Source: Perlabentimonas gracilis (GTDB taxonomy: Bacteria; Bacteroidota; Bacteroidia; Bacteroidales; Tenuifilaceae). Taken from it: DNA of 64,000 bases. Both the position numbers and the translations under genes were made by a program. Positions 28,910-38,227 of the stretch are shown piece after piece. Each line of letters opens with the position of its first letter. The first letter of the stretch is position 1. The notes below the pieces were generated by a model. It had not been told where the DNA came from. It saw nothing but the letters and a program-made list of their open reading frames with translations, and searched no databases. Location of the stretch: the NCBI RefSeq assembly GCF_011174675.1, contig NZ_JAANIG010000004.1, positions 106,096 through 170,095 on the forward strand, given 5' to 3'.

Positions 28910-30490
28910 TTAAAACTCACTGCCCTTACTCTTGGGGTAATCGAGCGAATAGTGTAGCCCACGGCTCTCGCGCATGTTCTGGGCATTTTTTATTATCAAA
29001 TAGCCCACATTAATCATGTTGCGCAGCTCGCAAAGGTTTTGGGTAAGTATCGATTTTTTGTACAGCTCTTCGGTCTCATTGTAAAGTATTCCGAGCCGAG
29101 TAAGCGCACGCTCAAGCCTAAGGTTTGAGCGGACAATGCCCACGTAGTTGCTCATCACCTGCTGCATCTCTTTGTAACTTTGGGTAATAAGCACCATCTC
29201 TTCGTTGTGAGTAGTTCCCTCGTAATCCCACGCCGGAATTTGGTTGTTAATTTTGATATTCTTCGATTTGGCAACGGCATCCTTAGCCGCCCTATCGGCA
29301 TACACAACAGCCTCAATCAGTGAGTTCGATGCCAGGCGATTGGCACCGTGCAACCCGGTTGATGAGCATTCGCCAATGGCGTACAGATTTTTAATTGAGC
29401 TCTCGCCGTTCATATCCACCTTAATGCCACCGCATAGGTAGTGAGCAGCAGGCACAACAGGAATCATCTCCTTAGTAATATCAATTCCTATCGATAGGCA
29501 TTTCTCGTAGATATTTGGGAAGTGATTCTTGGTATCGGCAGCATCCTTAAAGGTAACATCGAGGTACACAAATTCGTCGCCGCTAATTTTCATCTCGTTA
29601 TCAATGGCACGAGCCACAATATCGCGCGGGGCCAGCGACTCCCGCTTATCGTACTTATGCATAAACTCCTTGCCGTCGGCGGTTTTTAGGATGGCGCCAA
29701 AACCTCTCATGGCCTCAGTTATTAGGAATGATGGCCGCTCGCCAGGATGGAAAAGGGATGACGGATGAAACTGGATAAACTCCATATTCTCTACCTTCCC
29801 TTTGGCACGATAAACCATAGCTATTCCATCGCCAGTGGCAACAATGGGATTGGTTGTGGTGTGGTAAATATTGCCCACGCCACCCGTAGCCATAATGGTA
29901 CTCTTGGCCAAAAAGGTATCAACCTTTTGAGTTCTTAAATCGAGCACATACGCACCGTAGCACTCTGTATCGGTTTTGTGGCGTGTAACCATTTCGCCCA
30001 AGTGGTGCTGGGTAATAATTTCGACAGCAAAAAAGCGTTCGAAAACCCTTATGTTTTTGTGATCTTTAACCTTGCTGGTTAGTGCCCGTTGAATCTCGAT
30101 TCCAGTATTATCCTTATGATGCAGAATACGATGCTCTGAATGACCACCCTCCCTTGCCAAATCGTACTCTCCTGTTGCTCTTTTATCGAACTTAACGCCC
30201 CACTGTATAAGTTGGTTAATTTGGGCTGGACCCTCGGTGGCCACCATCCGCACAACCTCCTTGTTACATAGCCCATCGCCACATATTAACGTATCCTCTA
30301 TATGCTTCTCCACGCTGTCGGGCTCGTAAGTTACTGCTGCAATTCCACCTTGTGCATAGCGGGTGTTTGTTTCCTCAATATCGGCCTTGCTAATTAGCAT
30401 AACCGTGCCTTGCTCGGCAGCCTTAAGGGCAAAGCTAAGTCCGGCAATGCCCGAACCTATTACAAGATAATCGCAGGTGTATGTGGCCAT
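28910..30490 (-). CDS. nadB: L-aspartate oxidase NadB
   Basis: Flavoenzyme that oxidises L-aspartate to iminoaspartate, the first step of bacterial NAD synthesis. The 526-residue protein has the FAD-binding motif VIGSGIAGLSFALKAAEQG (10-28), the family segments RYAQGGIAAV, EGGHSEHRILHHKDNTG and HYLCGGIKVDMNGES, and the second FAD site GLHGANRLASNSLIEAVVY. The C-terminal helical domain ends with LDYPKSKG. Length is standard. nadA and nadC are not in the window. Followed by a strong terminator. Confidence 0.95.
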   Translation of the reverse strand: MATYTCDYLVIGSGIAGLSFALKAAEQGTVMLISKADIEETNTRYAQGGIAAVTYEPDSVEKHIEDTLICGDGLCNKEVVRMVATEGPAQINQLIQWGVKFDKRATGEYDLAREGGHSEHRILHHKDNTGIEIQRALTSKVKDHKNIRVFERFFAVEIITQHHLGEMVTRHKTDTECYGAYVLDLRTQKVDTFLAKSTIMATGGVGNIYHTTTNPIVATGDGIAMVYRAKGKVENMEFIQFHPSSLFHPGERPSFLITEAMRGFGAILKTADGKEFMHKYDKRESLAPRDIVARAIDNEMKISGDEFVYLDVTFKDAADTKNHFPNIYEKCLSIGIDITKEMIPVVPAAHYLCGGIKVDMNGESSIKNLYAIGECSSTGLHGANRLASNSLIEAVVYADRAAKDAVAKSKNIKINNQIPAWDYEGTTHNEEMVLITQSYKEMQQVMSNYVGIVRSNLRLERALTRLGILYNETEELYKKSILTQNLCELRNMINVGYLIIKNAQNMRESRGLHYSLDYPKSKGSEF

Positions 30491-30539
30491 ATTATTATTT
30501 TTTTGATAACCTTTTGCTTTTTGTCAGTTATAGGTTGTT

Positions 30540-30643
30540 CCTGCCTGCCGAAGGCAGGCAGGTCAATAAATCACCCCAGACGCTGACAGGGCTTCGCACG
30601 CTGTCAGCCTGCCTGCCCGACTAACGTGGTCAGGCGGGTAGGC
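30540..30643. repeat. Cluster of three palindromes between nadB and the peptidase gene
   Basis: First, a 10-bp stem with 3-base loop (CCTGCCTGCC-gaa-GGCAGGCAGG, 30540-30562). Second, GCTGACAG / CTGTCAGC (30582-30608). Third, an imperfect stem of GCCTGCC type (about 30607-30643). The second unit recurs at 44459-44490. They lie upstream of nadB and downstream of the peptidase gene and could fold in transcripts of either; no T run follows, so simple termination is unlikely. Confidence 0.75.
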
Positions 30644-30730
30644 AAAGGTAGGGTCTCCTCAACCTCAACCCTACCCCTATACTAATCTTCCACTATTTTT
30701 TCACAAAGATAGTTTACAAAATGTTCAACA

Positions 30731-32062
30731 TCAATTTTTGGGCTGCTCTTCTATTTCAACCCTAAGCCACTCCTCAAGCGTTTCGTATATCATCTGCCTC
30801 ATATCATCGGGGAAGTTGTGAATTCGGGTTCGGTGATCGCCCATAGGATTGATAAAACTTATGGAATTAGTATTTGGACTGGGTTCTACAGCTGTGGCGC
30901 TCCACGGATCGTACTCGCCATAGATGTAAAGCATATAGTTAGCCTTTGTGCTAATCCATCGGTTTACATCCTTCATAGGCTCGGGGTCGAATTGGGCCAA
31001 ATGCCCCTTTGGCATTGTAAAGTCGAAGGTGATATTTGTGGTGTCGTCAAGATACTCACTCCACGGCTCCACCTCGTAGCCGTATGAGCCTATTTGGGTC
31101 ATAGCCTGATAAAAGTATGGTCTGATGGCATCAACGCCATTATCCTCAATAAAATTGAAAGGAGCCACTCTAACCCAATGTTCAAACAGTTCGGCATCAC
31201 TTGCTTGGGTTGAAGGAATCTGAGTACACTCCAAAACACCCCATTGCCAAAAGGCAAAGCTGTACTCCAAAACATTCACGTCGTAGGCACGGCTTAGGCC
31301 AAAGCCAAAAGTGTAGTTTTTTTCTGTTGCGTGCTGCTCAAGCAAGGGCATAAGCTTATCCTTACGCTTAAAGAGCTCCTCCTGAAAACTCATGACACGC
31401 TCGCGACAGGCTGGAGTGCCCACTGTCCTTAAGAACGAGTACACCCGAGGATCTTCACTACTGGAATTTAGGGGCGCCACATACGGGATGCTAACATCAA
31501 CGTCGTTGGGATAAAAGTACCTTTGGTAAATGGTTGCCTGACCGCCTTTGCTTATACCCGTGGCAACCCACTTATTGGTGTAGTAGGGTTTAAAAGATTT
31601 TATTACCGTATGATGATCGGTGGCAGCCTGGTATATGTTTAGGTGCTTCCAAGGGATACTATCCTTTGGACGGCTATTCTCAAAAAAGCGGTGCTCAATA
31701 TTAATTTGATTTGCCTTTAGCAGTCTGGCGGGCTCGGTTGGCCGATGAGAGTATATTTTATAACCCTCAATGGCAATCACCATAGGGCTTTCAAAATCTT
31801 TATGATTATAAACCACCCGCAAAGGGAATTTGCCTGCCTCAGGATTTTTATGATCGAGCGGCATAGAGAACCACAGCTCCCACGTTTCGGCAAACAGGGT
31901 TGTATCGCCCTCAATTTGCTTTAGGCTGTCGATAGATGAAATGCGCGAAAGCACATCGTGAACCGACTCGGGCTTGGGGGTGCAACCTGCAAGCATTAGC
32001 GCTACCAGCGCAATAGGCAATAGGAATAAGCGCAGTTTTAATAATTTAGTTTTCATAGACAT
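30731..32062 (-). CDS. Lipoprotein serine peptidase of the S28/S37 type
   Basis: A 443-residue predicted lipoprotein with an alpha/beta-hydrolase peptidase domain. The signal sequence ends in the lipobox LAGC with the lipidated cysteine at 27. The nucleophile elbow is GISKGGQ with S171, followed by PYVAPLN, as in the PS-10 peptidase S37 and related S28 families that cleave short peptides from the N-terminus. The conserved histidine is probably in GDHRTRIHNFPDD near the end. The ATG two codons later (MKTKLLKL) is an equally good start. 15 bases separate it from the PAP2 gene upstream. Confidence 0.82.
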   Translation of the reverse strand: MSMKTKLLKLRLFLLPIALVALMLAGCTPKPESVHDVLSRISSIDSLKQIEGDTTLFAETWELWFSMPLDHKNPEAGKFPLRVVYNHKDFESPMVIAIEGYKIYSHRPTEPARLLKANQINIEHRFFENSRPKDSIPWKHLNIYQAATDHHTVIKSFKPYYTNKWVATGISKGGQATIYQRYFYPNDVDVSIPYVAPLNSSSEDPRVYSFLRTVGTPACRERVMSFQEELFKRKDKLMPLLEQHATEKNYTFGFGLSRAYDVNVLEYSFAFWQWGVLECTQIPSTQASDAELFEHWVRVAPFNFIEDNGVDAIRPYFYQAMTQIGSYGYEVEPWSEYLDDTTNITFDFTMPKGHLAQFDPEPMKDVNRWISTKANYMLYIYGEYDPWSATAVEPSPNTNSISFINPMGDHRTRIHNFPDDMRQMIYETLEEWLRVEIEEQPKN

Positions 32063-32077
32063 ACTTTTTAAGATTTG

Positions 32078-32611
32078 CTAAAATACCATACTAAAGTTTA
32101 ACGTGTATGCTTCGCGCTGTCGACCAAAGCTAAGGTTTACCTTTTGGGTAAATGGCTTTGCAAAGATATACGAGCTGGCAATGCCTACCGCTGCGCCGCC
32201 AAGAATATCCCAGTAATCATGCTTATTGGCGTGCACCCTTGTGTAACCCGTATATCCGGCCAGCAGGTATGCTGGTGCTCCCGCTTTCCACCCAAACTTA
32301 CGGCGGATAAACTCGGCCCCCATAAAGGCCCGCGAGGCGTGCCCCGATGGAAAAGCGTGGCTCTCGCCATTGGGACGCTCCTTGTTTACTGCATATTTTA
32401 GGGCGTAGGTAGCAACCGTTGAAACTCCTGCAGCCCAAATAAATTGCTTGCTTCCGGCTAGTTTCTCCTCGGGGCAAACAATTGTGGCACCAAAAGCAGC
32501 ACCGGGCAGAGCCAGGTGCATAATATCGCCCGATAGCTCAACCCAATCGGTTTGGGCTTTAACTTGGTTTGTAGCAAGCAGAAAAATAATGATTGGTAAT
32601 ATATGTCTCAT
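32078..32611 (-). CDS. PAP2 family phosphatase with signal peptide
   Basis: A 177-residue acid phosphatase-like protein, likely acting on lipid phosphates at the periplasmic side. All three motifs are seen: K72-x6-RP (KYAVNKERP), PSGH (88-91), and R125-x5-H131-x3-D135 (TRVHANKHDYWD). The N-terminus is a signal peptide (to NQVKAQ, residue 20). The C-terminus ends in a beta-strand-like stretch with terminal phenylalanine (YTLNFSMVF), like outer-membrane proteins. The ATG at 32611 was chosen; two codons upstream is a TTG. Adjacent to the lipoprotein peptidase gene. Confidence 0.88.
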   Translation of the reverse strand: MRHILPIIIFLLATNQVKAQTDWVELSGDIMHLALPGAAFGATIVCPEEKLAGSKQFIWAAGVSTVATYALKYAVNKERPNGESHAFPSGHASRAFMGAEFIRRKFGWKAGAPAYLLAGYTGYTRVHANKHDYWDILGGAAVGIASSYIFAKPFTQKVNLSFGRQREAYTLNFSMVF

Positions 32612-32632
32612 CCACAAAATATTAAAAAGTAT

Positions 32633-33238
32633 CTAAAACCCACCAAGCACCAAAGTTACCAAAAATGGTACCAGTATGGTAAGTACAATGCCATGAAATA
32701 GCGACACCATAGCGTACTCCTTACCCGATGCCTTAGATATAATGGGTAAGGTGGTATCCATGCTGGTTGCTCCGCCCGAGGCTATGGGCGCAATTTTACC
32801 AAACAGCACGGCAAATATTGGCGCAGCCAAAAGGGTTATTACCTCGCGCATTACGTTGGCAAGTAGTGCCACAACGCCCAGCTCCTCGCCCCGCAGCTCG
32901 GTTATAAATATGCTCGACAGGCTGTAGTAGCCAAAACCGTAGCCAACGGCCAGTATATCGTAGAAATTAACATCCGATAGCAACAGGTACACCCCGCTAA
33001 CGCCAAGCGTGGTGCCAACCACTGTAACTAGCGGCACCATCAATATTCTAAAATTGAACTGGCTTAGGGCTTTAAGCGAGTTCGGGTCGGCACCAATGCC
33101 AGTGCCCACCAAAAACATCAACAGGTAAAGCGCCCAGTGGCTAAAATCGTTGTGAATAAGCAAATCGGGTATAAATTGAAATAGTCCCAGCAGCACACCC
33201 GCTGCAAAAAACGATAAGATTATAAGGCTACCCTTCAT
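32633..33238 (-). CDS. LysO-type exporter, C-terminal subunit (DUF340)
   Basis: A 201-residue membrane protein with about six helices, matching the C-terminal two thirds of LysO/YbjE, the lysine exporter of E. coli. Motifs include LFLVGTGIGADPNSLKAL-like sequence, LAVGYGFGYYSLSSIFI and GGATSMDTTLPII. The ATG at 33238 overlaps the end of the upstream gene by 11 bases, so the two chains are translationally coupled and probably form one transporter. Export of lysine is inferred from family; the substrate here is untested. Confidence 0.82.
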   Translation of the reverse strand: MKGSLIILSFFAAGVLLGLFQFIPDLLIHNDFSHWALYLLMFLVGTGIGADPNSLKALSQFNFRILMVPLVTVVGTTLGVSGVYLLLSDVNFYDILAVGYGFGYYSLSSIFITELRGEELGVVALLANVMREVITLLAAPIFAVLFGKIAPIASGGATSMDTTLPIISKASGKEYAMVSLFHGIVLTILVPFLVTLVLGGF

Positions 33239-33518
33239 GCTCGCTGTCTTTAGGTGCAAACCATAAACGATATGCCAGCCAGGCCACCAATACGCTTCCC
33301 ATCACACCACCCATCGAAATTAGCAATGCCTTTAGGCCAAGCGTGGGCAAATTTTTTACTATCACCTCGTTGGTACCAATGGCAATGCCAAGCAAAAAAA
33401 GCAGCAGGTATATGGCCCACATGGTGAGCTTGTCGGCCAGCCTAACCCATAGCTTACGGTTACGGATTAGGTAGCCCAACACAATACCCAAGCACATTAT
33501 TATGATTACGGTGACCAT
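33228..33518 (-). CDS. LysO-type exporter, N-terminal subunit (DUF340)
   Basis: A 96-residue protein with three hydrophobic segments (about 2-18, 34-46 and 60-85) matching the N-terminal part of LysO, including LLLFLLGIAIGTNEVIVKNLP, which mirrors the GIGADPN motif of the partner chain. In E. coli LysO is one chain of about 299 residues; here it is two overlapping genes, an arrangement also known in other Bacteroidota. Confidence 0.8.
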   Translation of the reverse strand: MVTVIIIMCLGIVLGYLIRNRKLWVRLADKLTMWAIYLLLFLLGIAIGTNEVIVKNLPTLGLKALLISMGGVMGSVLVAWLAYRLWFAPKDSEHEG

Positions 33519-33628
33519 ATGTACTCTCTAATAAAACTAAAGAAAATAACATTAGTATTCATATGCAAATATGGTCATTCTCTCAATTTGTCCATCCATA
33601 TGGTTAAAGAAATGCTGTAGAACATTAT

Positions 33629-34882
33629 CTAAAAATCAATCAACCACTGCCCCGACACCTTAGATAGTTCAGTAAGCGACTTGGCGTAATTCGATAGCGT
33701 TTCGTAGTAATTCATATAGGTTTCGTTCATGGTGCGTTGCGCTTCTAGCACTTCAAGTAGCGATACATCGCCACGTTGGTAGCTGTAAACAATGGCATCG
33801 CGAACCTTCTCGGCATCCTGTAAGATGCTCTCGGTGAAGAGAAGGCGTTTTTGCGAAAGCAATCGGTGCTTGTTCCAAGCACTATGCAACCCCACCTCGG
33901 CATCGAGAATGGTGGCTTTGAGTTCGGTTTGCGACTGCTCGAACTCAATTTGGCTTAGCCTAAATTCTCCCCGATTAAACCCCGAAAAGGTAAGCGGGAT
34001 AACCACTCCAGCATACATCACGGGGAAGCCAGGTGATGGTCGCAGGGCCTCCTCGTTGTGGTAGCCTGCGATTAGGGAAATGTTTGGCAATCGCTCGGCA
34101 CGGGCAAGCCGAATGGCGAACTCATGAGCGTTAACCCTGTGCTGTGCAGCCAGAATATCGGACCTTGTGGTAATGGTTTGATTCAGCAAATCGTCGAAGT
34201 TGGCTATGGTAGCCTTCATAACAGGGTCGCCCATAAAAACCAGCGAGTCGGTTGTGCGTCGTCCCATTAGGAAGTAAACATCGCCTAGTAGTTCGGTATA
34301 ATCGGCTAGTACATCGAAAAGCTCTGCCTGATGGTTACGGGCCTCAATGCGGGTTTGAATCAAATCGATTTCGCCAATTTCGCCCACCTCGTAAAGCGCT
34401 TTGTTTATGTCGATAAGCTGGTTTAACTGCTCAAGGGTGATGTTCATCCGCTCAACTATTCGCTGGTGCGCCAGCACCTCGATGTAGGTTGTGGCAGCCT
34501 CGGCCCTTAGGTGACGAAGAAAATCGTCGAAGGTTGCCTCGGCGGCATACTTCTCTGCCCTTGCCTGACGGATACGATATCTTCGTTTGCCAAACAGCTC
34601 AATGGGAACCTCCAGCTCAAAGGATATATTTCGGGGGAAACCCGAAAAATCGTCATTATCGAACATGGGCGATATCATCTCCAGCTCAGGGTCCTCAAAA
34701 ACCCTAGATGCTGCAAGGGCAGCCTCAGCAGCCGATACCTCGTACTGCTCAATTATCAGGTCGAGGTTGTTGGCTAGCACTATTCTTAGAAAATCATTGA
34801 AGCGAAGTTCTTGAGTTGGACGTTGTGCGAGCAGCGCGTTAGTAAACGCTAATATGGAAATAGCTATAAGTATTCTTTTCAT
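33629..34882 (-). CDS. TolC family outer-membrane efflux protein
   Basis: Outer-membrane channel subunit for the RND efflux pump encoded upstream. The 417-residue protein has a signal peptide (MKRILIAISILAFTNALLAQ) and two repeated helical halves typical of the outer efflux protein family (YEVSAAEAALAASRVFEDPELEMISP in the first, AQHRVNAHEFAIRLARAERLPNISL in the second). It is the last gene of the adaptor-pump-channel set, 141 bases after the pump gene. Confidence 0.9.
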   Translation of the reverse strand: MKRILIAISILAFTNALLAQRPTQELRFNDFLRIVLANNLDLIIEQYEVSAAEAALAASRVFEDPELEMISPMFDNDDFSGFPRNISFELEVPIELFGKRRYRIRQARAEKYAAEATFDDFLRHLRAEAATTYIEVLAHQRIVERMNITLEQLNQLIDINKALYEVGEIGEIDLIQTRIEARNHQAELFDVLADYTELLGDVYFLMGRRTTDSLVFMGDPVMKATIANFDDLLNQTITTRSDILAAQHRVNAHEFAIRLARAERLPNISLIAGYHNEEALRPSPGFPVMYAGVVIPLTFSGFNRGEFRLSQIEFEQSQTELKATILDAEVGLHSAWNKHRLLSQKRLLFTESILQDAEKVRDAIVYSYQRGDVSLLEVLEAQRTMNETYMNYYETLSNYAKSLTELSKVSGQWLIDF

Positions 34883-35023
34883 GGTAGTTAGTATTTATGG
34901 TATGCAGATATGGTGAAACACAGAGACACAGGGTTGCTTGATTTTTAAAAGGTTCGGGCACTGAGGCTCTCGAAGTTCACTATGCAAGCAAAAACCAGCT
35001 ACAAACCCATCTGAGTTCATCTT

Positions 35024-38000
35024 CTAATCTGCGTCATCTGCGTTCTGTCTTTTCTCTATTAAATAGTATATCACCGGTAGCACAATCATTGTTAGTATTG
35101 TTGCTGATATTAGTCCTCCCATCACAACTGTGGTTAGGGGTCGTTGGATATCGCTTCCCACGCCAAAGGCGAATGCAGCTGGCAGTACACCAAACAGCGT
35201 GGTGGTGGCGGTTATAAGTACTGGGCGTAATCGTTGGGTTGCTCCCTCAAGTACGGCATCTTTTATACTTCTATCCATCTTGTTCTTAACCCTGTTGATG
35301 TTGGATATAAGGATTACCCCGTTTTGTACAGCCAATCCCGATAGGGCTATGAAACCCACAATACTTGCCACGTTTACAGTCATTCCCCTGAATTGCAACG
35401 CAAGCAAACCGCCAAGGATGGCAAGGGGTAGTGAGGCGAGAATGATGGAGGGATGCCTTATCGTTCCAAATTCGGAGTAAAGGAGTAGGAATATTATTCC
35501 CAGTACCATTGCAAGTATTATGAGCGCACGTCCCTCGGCACGTTCCTTATTCTCGAACAGCCCGCCCCATTCAAGGGAGTATAAATCCCTATCGAAATGA
35601 ACTTTTTCCTCAATTGCAATCTGTGCCTCCCTGAAGAAATGGGAGAAATCGCGCCCACGAAGGTTCAGCTTCACGGTGGTGTTCCTGCGGTTCATCTCTC
35701 TGGATATGGTGCTTTCACCAGTTGTCAATACAATGTCGGCCACCTGCGAAAGAGCCACCGATGCTCCATCGGGCGAGGTAAGCATTAGGTTCCCAATTTT
35801 TTCGGGTGTGTTGCGCATATGCTCGGGATAGCGGAGAATCACATCGTAGCGGCGTTGTCCAAGGAATATCTCGGATACGGGCTGTCCTCCAATACCCACC
35901 TCAATGAGTTCAGAAATTTGTGAAACATTAAGGCCGAAGCGAGCTGCTGCTTCCCTGTTGATAACAATTTGCATCTGAGGTAGTGGAGGTTCTTGGTCGA
36001 TGGCAAGGTCAACGGCTCCCTCAACGGTTTCCAGCACGGCAAGAATGTCCTCGGCAATTCGGCGGGTTTCAACAAAATCTTCGCCAAACACCTTCACAAC
36101 CAGTTCGCTGTGAGCACCAGCCACCTTATCGTTCACGCCATCAATCATGGGCTGCGAAAACCCAACCGTCATCCCAGGTATTTGCTGAAAACGCTTGTCC
36201 ATCTCGTCAATGAGTTCCAACTTGCTTCGTCTTGGCTGCCAAGTATTGTATGGGTGTAGTACAACCATTGATTCGATATGCGAAGGGGTGAAAGGGTCCG
36301 TGCCGTCATCGTTTCGCCCCAATTGGGTTACTATATGCTTCACCTCTGGAAACTCCCGTACAACCCTTCTAAGTTCAGCTGCCATTTCGGTCCCCTTCTC
36401 CATGGATATGCCTACTGGTAGTTTTACCTGAAGCCAAATGGAACCCTCGTCGATGTAGGGTAAGAACTCTTTCCCAATGCGGTTAAAAACAAAACCAGTA
36501 AGCACCACAGCCATAATAGCAGGAATAATGGCGTAGCGTGGGTAGTTGAGCAAGAACGACATTAATGCGTTATATTTTCTTTTGAGCCACTCCAAGGGCT
36601 TGTTCACAAACACTTTGGATGGTTTCCTGTATGCCCAAAGCATTAATCCTGGGATTACAGCAAGAGAGAATAGTAAAGCACCACCTAGTGCATATGCAAC
36701 GGTGTATGCCATTGGTATAAAGAACTTTGCCTCAATTCGCTCAAATGCAAATAGCGGGATGTGAGCAGCGATAATAATAAGAACAGCAAAGAAAATGGGC
36801 TTGGCAACCCTAAGGGTGCTCTCAGCCACCCGTTCCTCGGTGAAGGTTTCGTTTGGGTTCTTCTCTCGCCTTGCCTGCAGCGCCTCAACAATAACGATGG
36901 CCGCATCAACGAGTATCCCAAAACTAAGCGCACCAAGCGATAGGAGGTTTGCAGGAATATCTGTAACGAACATTAGCGCGAACGATACCAGCATAGCAAA
37001 TGGAATCACCAACGCTACAACTAGCGCAGATTTTACGCTGCCCATGAAAAGTAGCAGGATTAGCACAACCAGCCCAATGCCCTGAAGCAAAGTAAACGAT
37101 ACTGAAAGTGTGGTTTGCTGTATAAGCTCGGTGCGGTCGTAGTAGGGGTCAATCCAAACACCATCGGGAAGGATTTTATTATTGAGTTCATCCACCATTC
37201 TATTCACATTGGCAAGAACGGGCGATGGGTCCTGATGCCTAAGCAGCACTACGATACCTTGCACCAAATCGTCATCATCGTCGCGCCCAAGCATGCCGTT
37301 TCGCTCCATGGCACCCAGCTTCAGCTCACCCAAATCGCGAAGGAAAATTGGCGTTCCGCCAATGGATGTTACCACCACATTGCCCAAATCCTCTAGGGAA
37401 CGCACAAGGCCTATTCCCCTAATAACATAGGCTAAATCGCCCCTGTTTACTCGTCCACCTCCAGCGTTTGAGTTATTATCTTCAACGGCCTCAATCACAT
37501 CTTCCAGCGAAAGACCATACTTTTGCAATTTTTCTGGGTCTAGTTCACACTGAAACTGCGTGGTTTCGCCACCATGCGTTACCACTTCGGCAACGCCGAA
37601 AATCTCTCGGAGTTTTGGTATCACAACCCAATCCTGCAACTCACGTAGTTCTCTTTGGCTGTAGATATCGGAGTGAAGGGTGTAGCGGTATATCTCGCCA
37701 GTTGGACTAGTTAGCGGCTCAAGCTCAGGCTCTGCACCATCGGGAAGTTCAGCCTCAATAAGTCTTTCGCGTATTAGCTGACGGGCAAAGTAGTCGTCCA
37801 TGCCATCGGCAAAAACGAGGGTTATCATGGATAGCCCGAACGTGCTCTTAGAGCGCATTACCACTAGCCCGGGCATACCGTTTAGCGCCCTTTCGAGAGG
37901 AATGGTTATTTGCTCCTCAATGGTTTCGGCGGCATGACCAGGGTACTGGATTACCACCATCGATGTAACATCGGCAATGTCGGGATAAGCATCAATCTCA

Positions 38001-38104
38001 AGGCGAGTAAAGGAGTAGTAGCCAAAAACGCCCAGCATGGCGAAGAGTGCTACCATTATCCCGCGCTTGGATAGGCAATATCTTATGAATTTTTCTATTA
38101 GCAT
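35024..38104 (-). CDS. RND efflux pump of the heavy-metal (CusA/CzcA) type
   Basis: Inner-membrane proton-driven transporter of 1026 residues, 12 membrane helices and two large periplasmic loops. The HME subfamily start (RYCLSKRGIMVALFAMLGVFGYYSFTRL then DVTSMVVIQYPGHAAETIEEQ) and the segment LTSPTGEIYRYTL are characteristic of CzcA/CusA pumps. The fourth helix contains GILVDAAIVIVEAL, the position of the proton-relay acidic residues. The metal cannot be assigned: methionine pairs typical of CusA are not obvious. The last codons (NADDAD) are encoded by a copy of a dispersed intergenic repeat. Confidence 0.92.
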   Translation of the reverse strand: MLIEKFIRYCLSKRGIMVALFAMLGVFGYYSFTRLEIDAYPDIADVTSMVVIQYPGHAAETIEEQITIPLERALNGMPGLVVMRSKSTFGLSMITLVFADGMDDYFARQLIRERLIEAELPDGAEPELEPLTSPTGEIYRYTLHSDIYSQRELRELQDWVVIPKLREIFGVAEVVTHGGETTQFQCELDPEKLQKYGLSLEDVIEAVEDNNSNAGGGRVNRGDLAYVIRGIGLVRSLEDLGNVVVTSIGGTPIFLRDLGELKLGAMERNGMLGRDDDDDLVQGIVVLLRHQDPSPVLANVNRMVDELNNKILPDGVWIDPYYDRTELIQQTTLSVSFTLLQGIGLVVLILLLFMGSVKSALVVALVIPFAMLVSFALMFVTDIPANLLSLGALSFGILVDAAIVIVEALQARREKNPNETFTEERVAESTLRVAKPIFFAVLIIIAAHIPLFAFERIEAKFFIPMAYTVAYALGGALLFSLAVIPGLMLWAYRKPSKVFVNKPLEWLKRKYNALMSFLLNYPRYAIIPAIMAVVLTGFVFNRIGKEFLPYIDEGSIWLQVKLPVGISMEKGTEMAAELRRVVREFPEVKHIVTQLGRNDDGTDPFTPSHIESMVVLHPYNTWQPRRSKLELIDEMDKRFQQIPGMTVGFSQPMIDGVNDKVAGAHSELVVKVFGEDFVETRRIAEDILAVLETVEGAVDLAIDQEPPLPQMQIVINREAAARFGLNVSQISELIEVGIGGQPVSEIFLGQRRYDVILRYPEHMRNTPEKIGNLMLTSPDGASVALSQVADIVLTTGESTISREMNRRNTTVKLNLRGRDFSHFFREAQIAIEEKVHFDRDLYSLEWGGLFENKERAEGRALIILAMVLGIIFLLLYSEFGTIRHPSIILASLPLAILGGLLALQFRGMTVNVASIVGFIALSGLAVQNGVILISNINRVKNKMDRSIKDAVLEGATQRLRPVLITATTTLFGVLPAAFAFGVGSDIQRPLTTVVMGGLISATILTMIVLPVIYYLIEKRQNADDAD
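35027..35044. repeat. Dispersed repeat unit in the 3' end of the RND pump gene
   Basis: The plus-strand sequence ATCTGCGTCATCTGCGTT covers the last codons of the pump and is nearly the same as units at 42269-42286, 42365-42383 and 42419-42438 in the space between the sensor kinase and regulator genes. Confidence 0.65.
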
Positions 38105-38105
38105 A

Positions 38106-38227
38106 GTTTCTTATTACCAGTTGTCGGTTATCAGTTATCAGTTGTCAGTTATCAGTTATCGGTTATCGGTAGTCTGTTGGACTTCCGTCTTCCAACTTCC
38201 GACTTCGGACTTCCGTCTTCCAACTTC
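38106..38227. repeat. Tandem intergenic repeats between pump and adaptor
   Basis: About eight imperfect copies of a 7-mer-like unit CAGTTAT / CGGTTAT (38113-38169) are followed by imperfect copies of ACTTCCGTCTTCCA and ACTTCCGACTTCGG (38178-38226). They fill nearly the whole space between two genes of one operon. No protein or hairpin with T run is evident. Confidence 0.7.

Noticed and set aside
38106..38227. Possible CRISPR array
   Set aside because: Units are 7-14 bases, imperfect and contiguous with no spacers; no cas genes are present.
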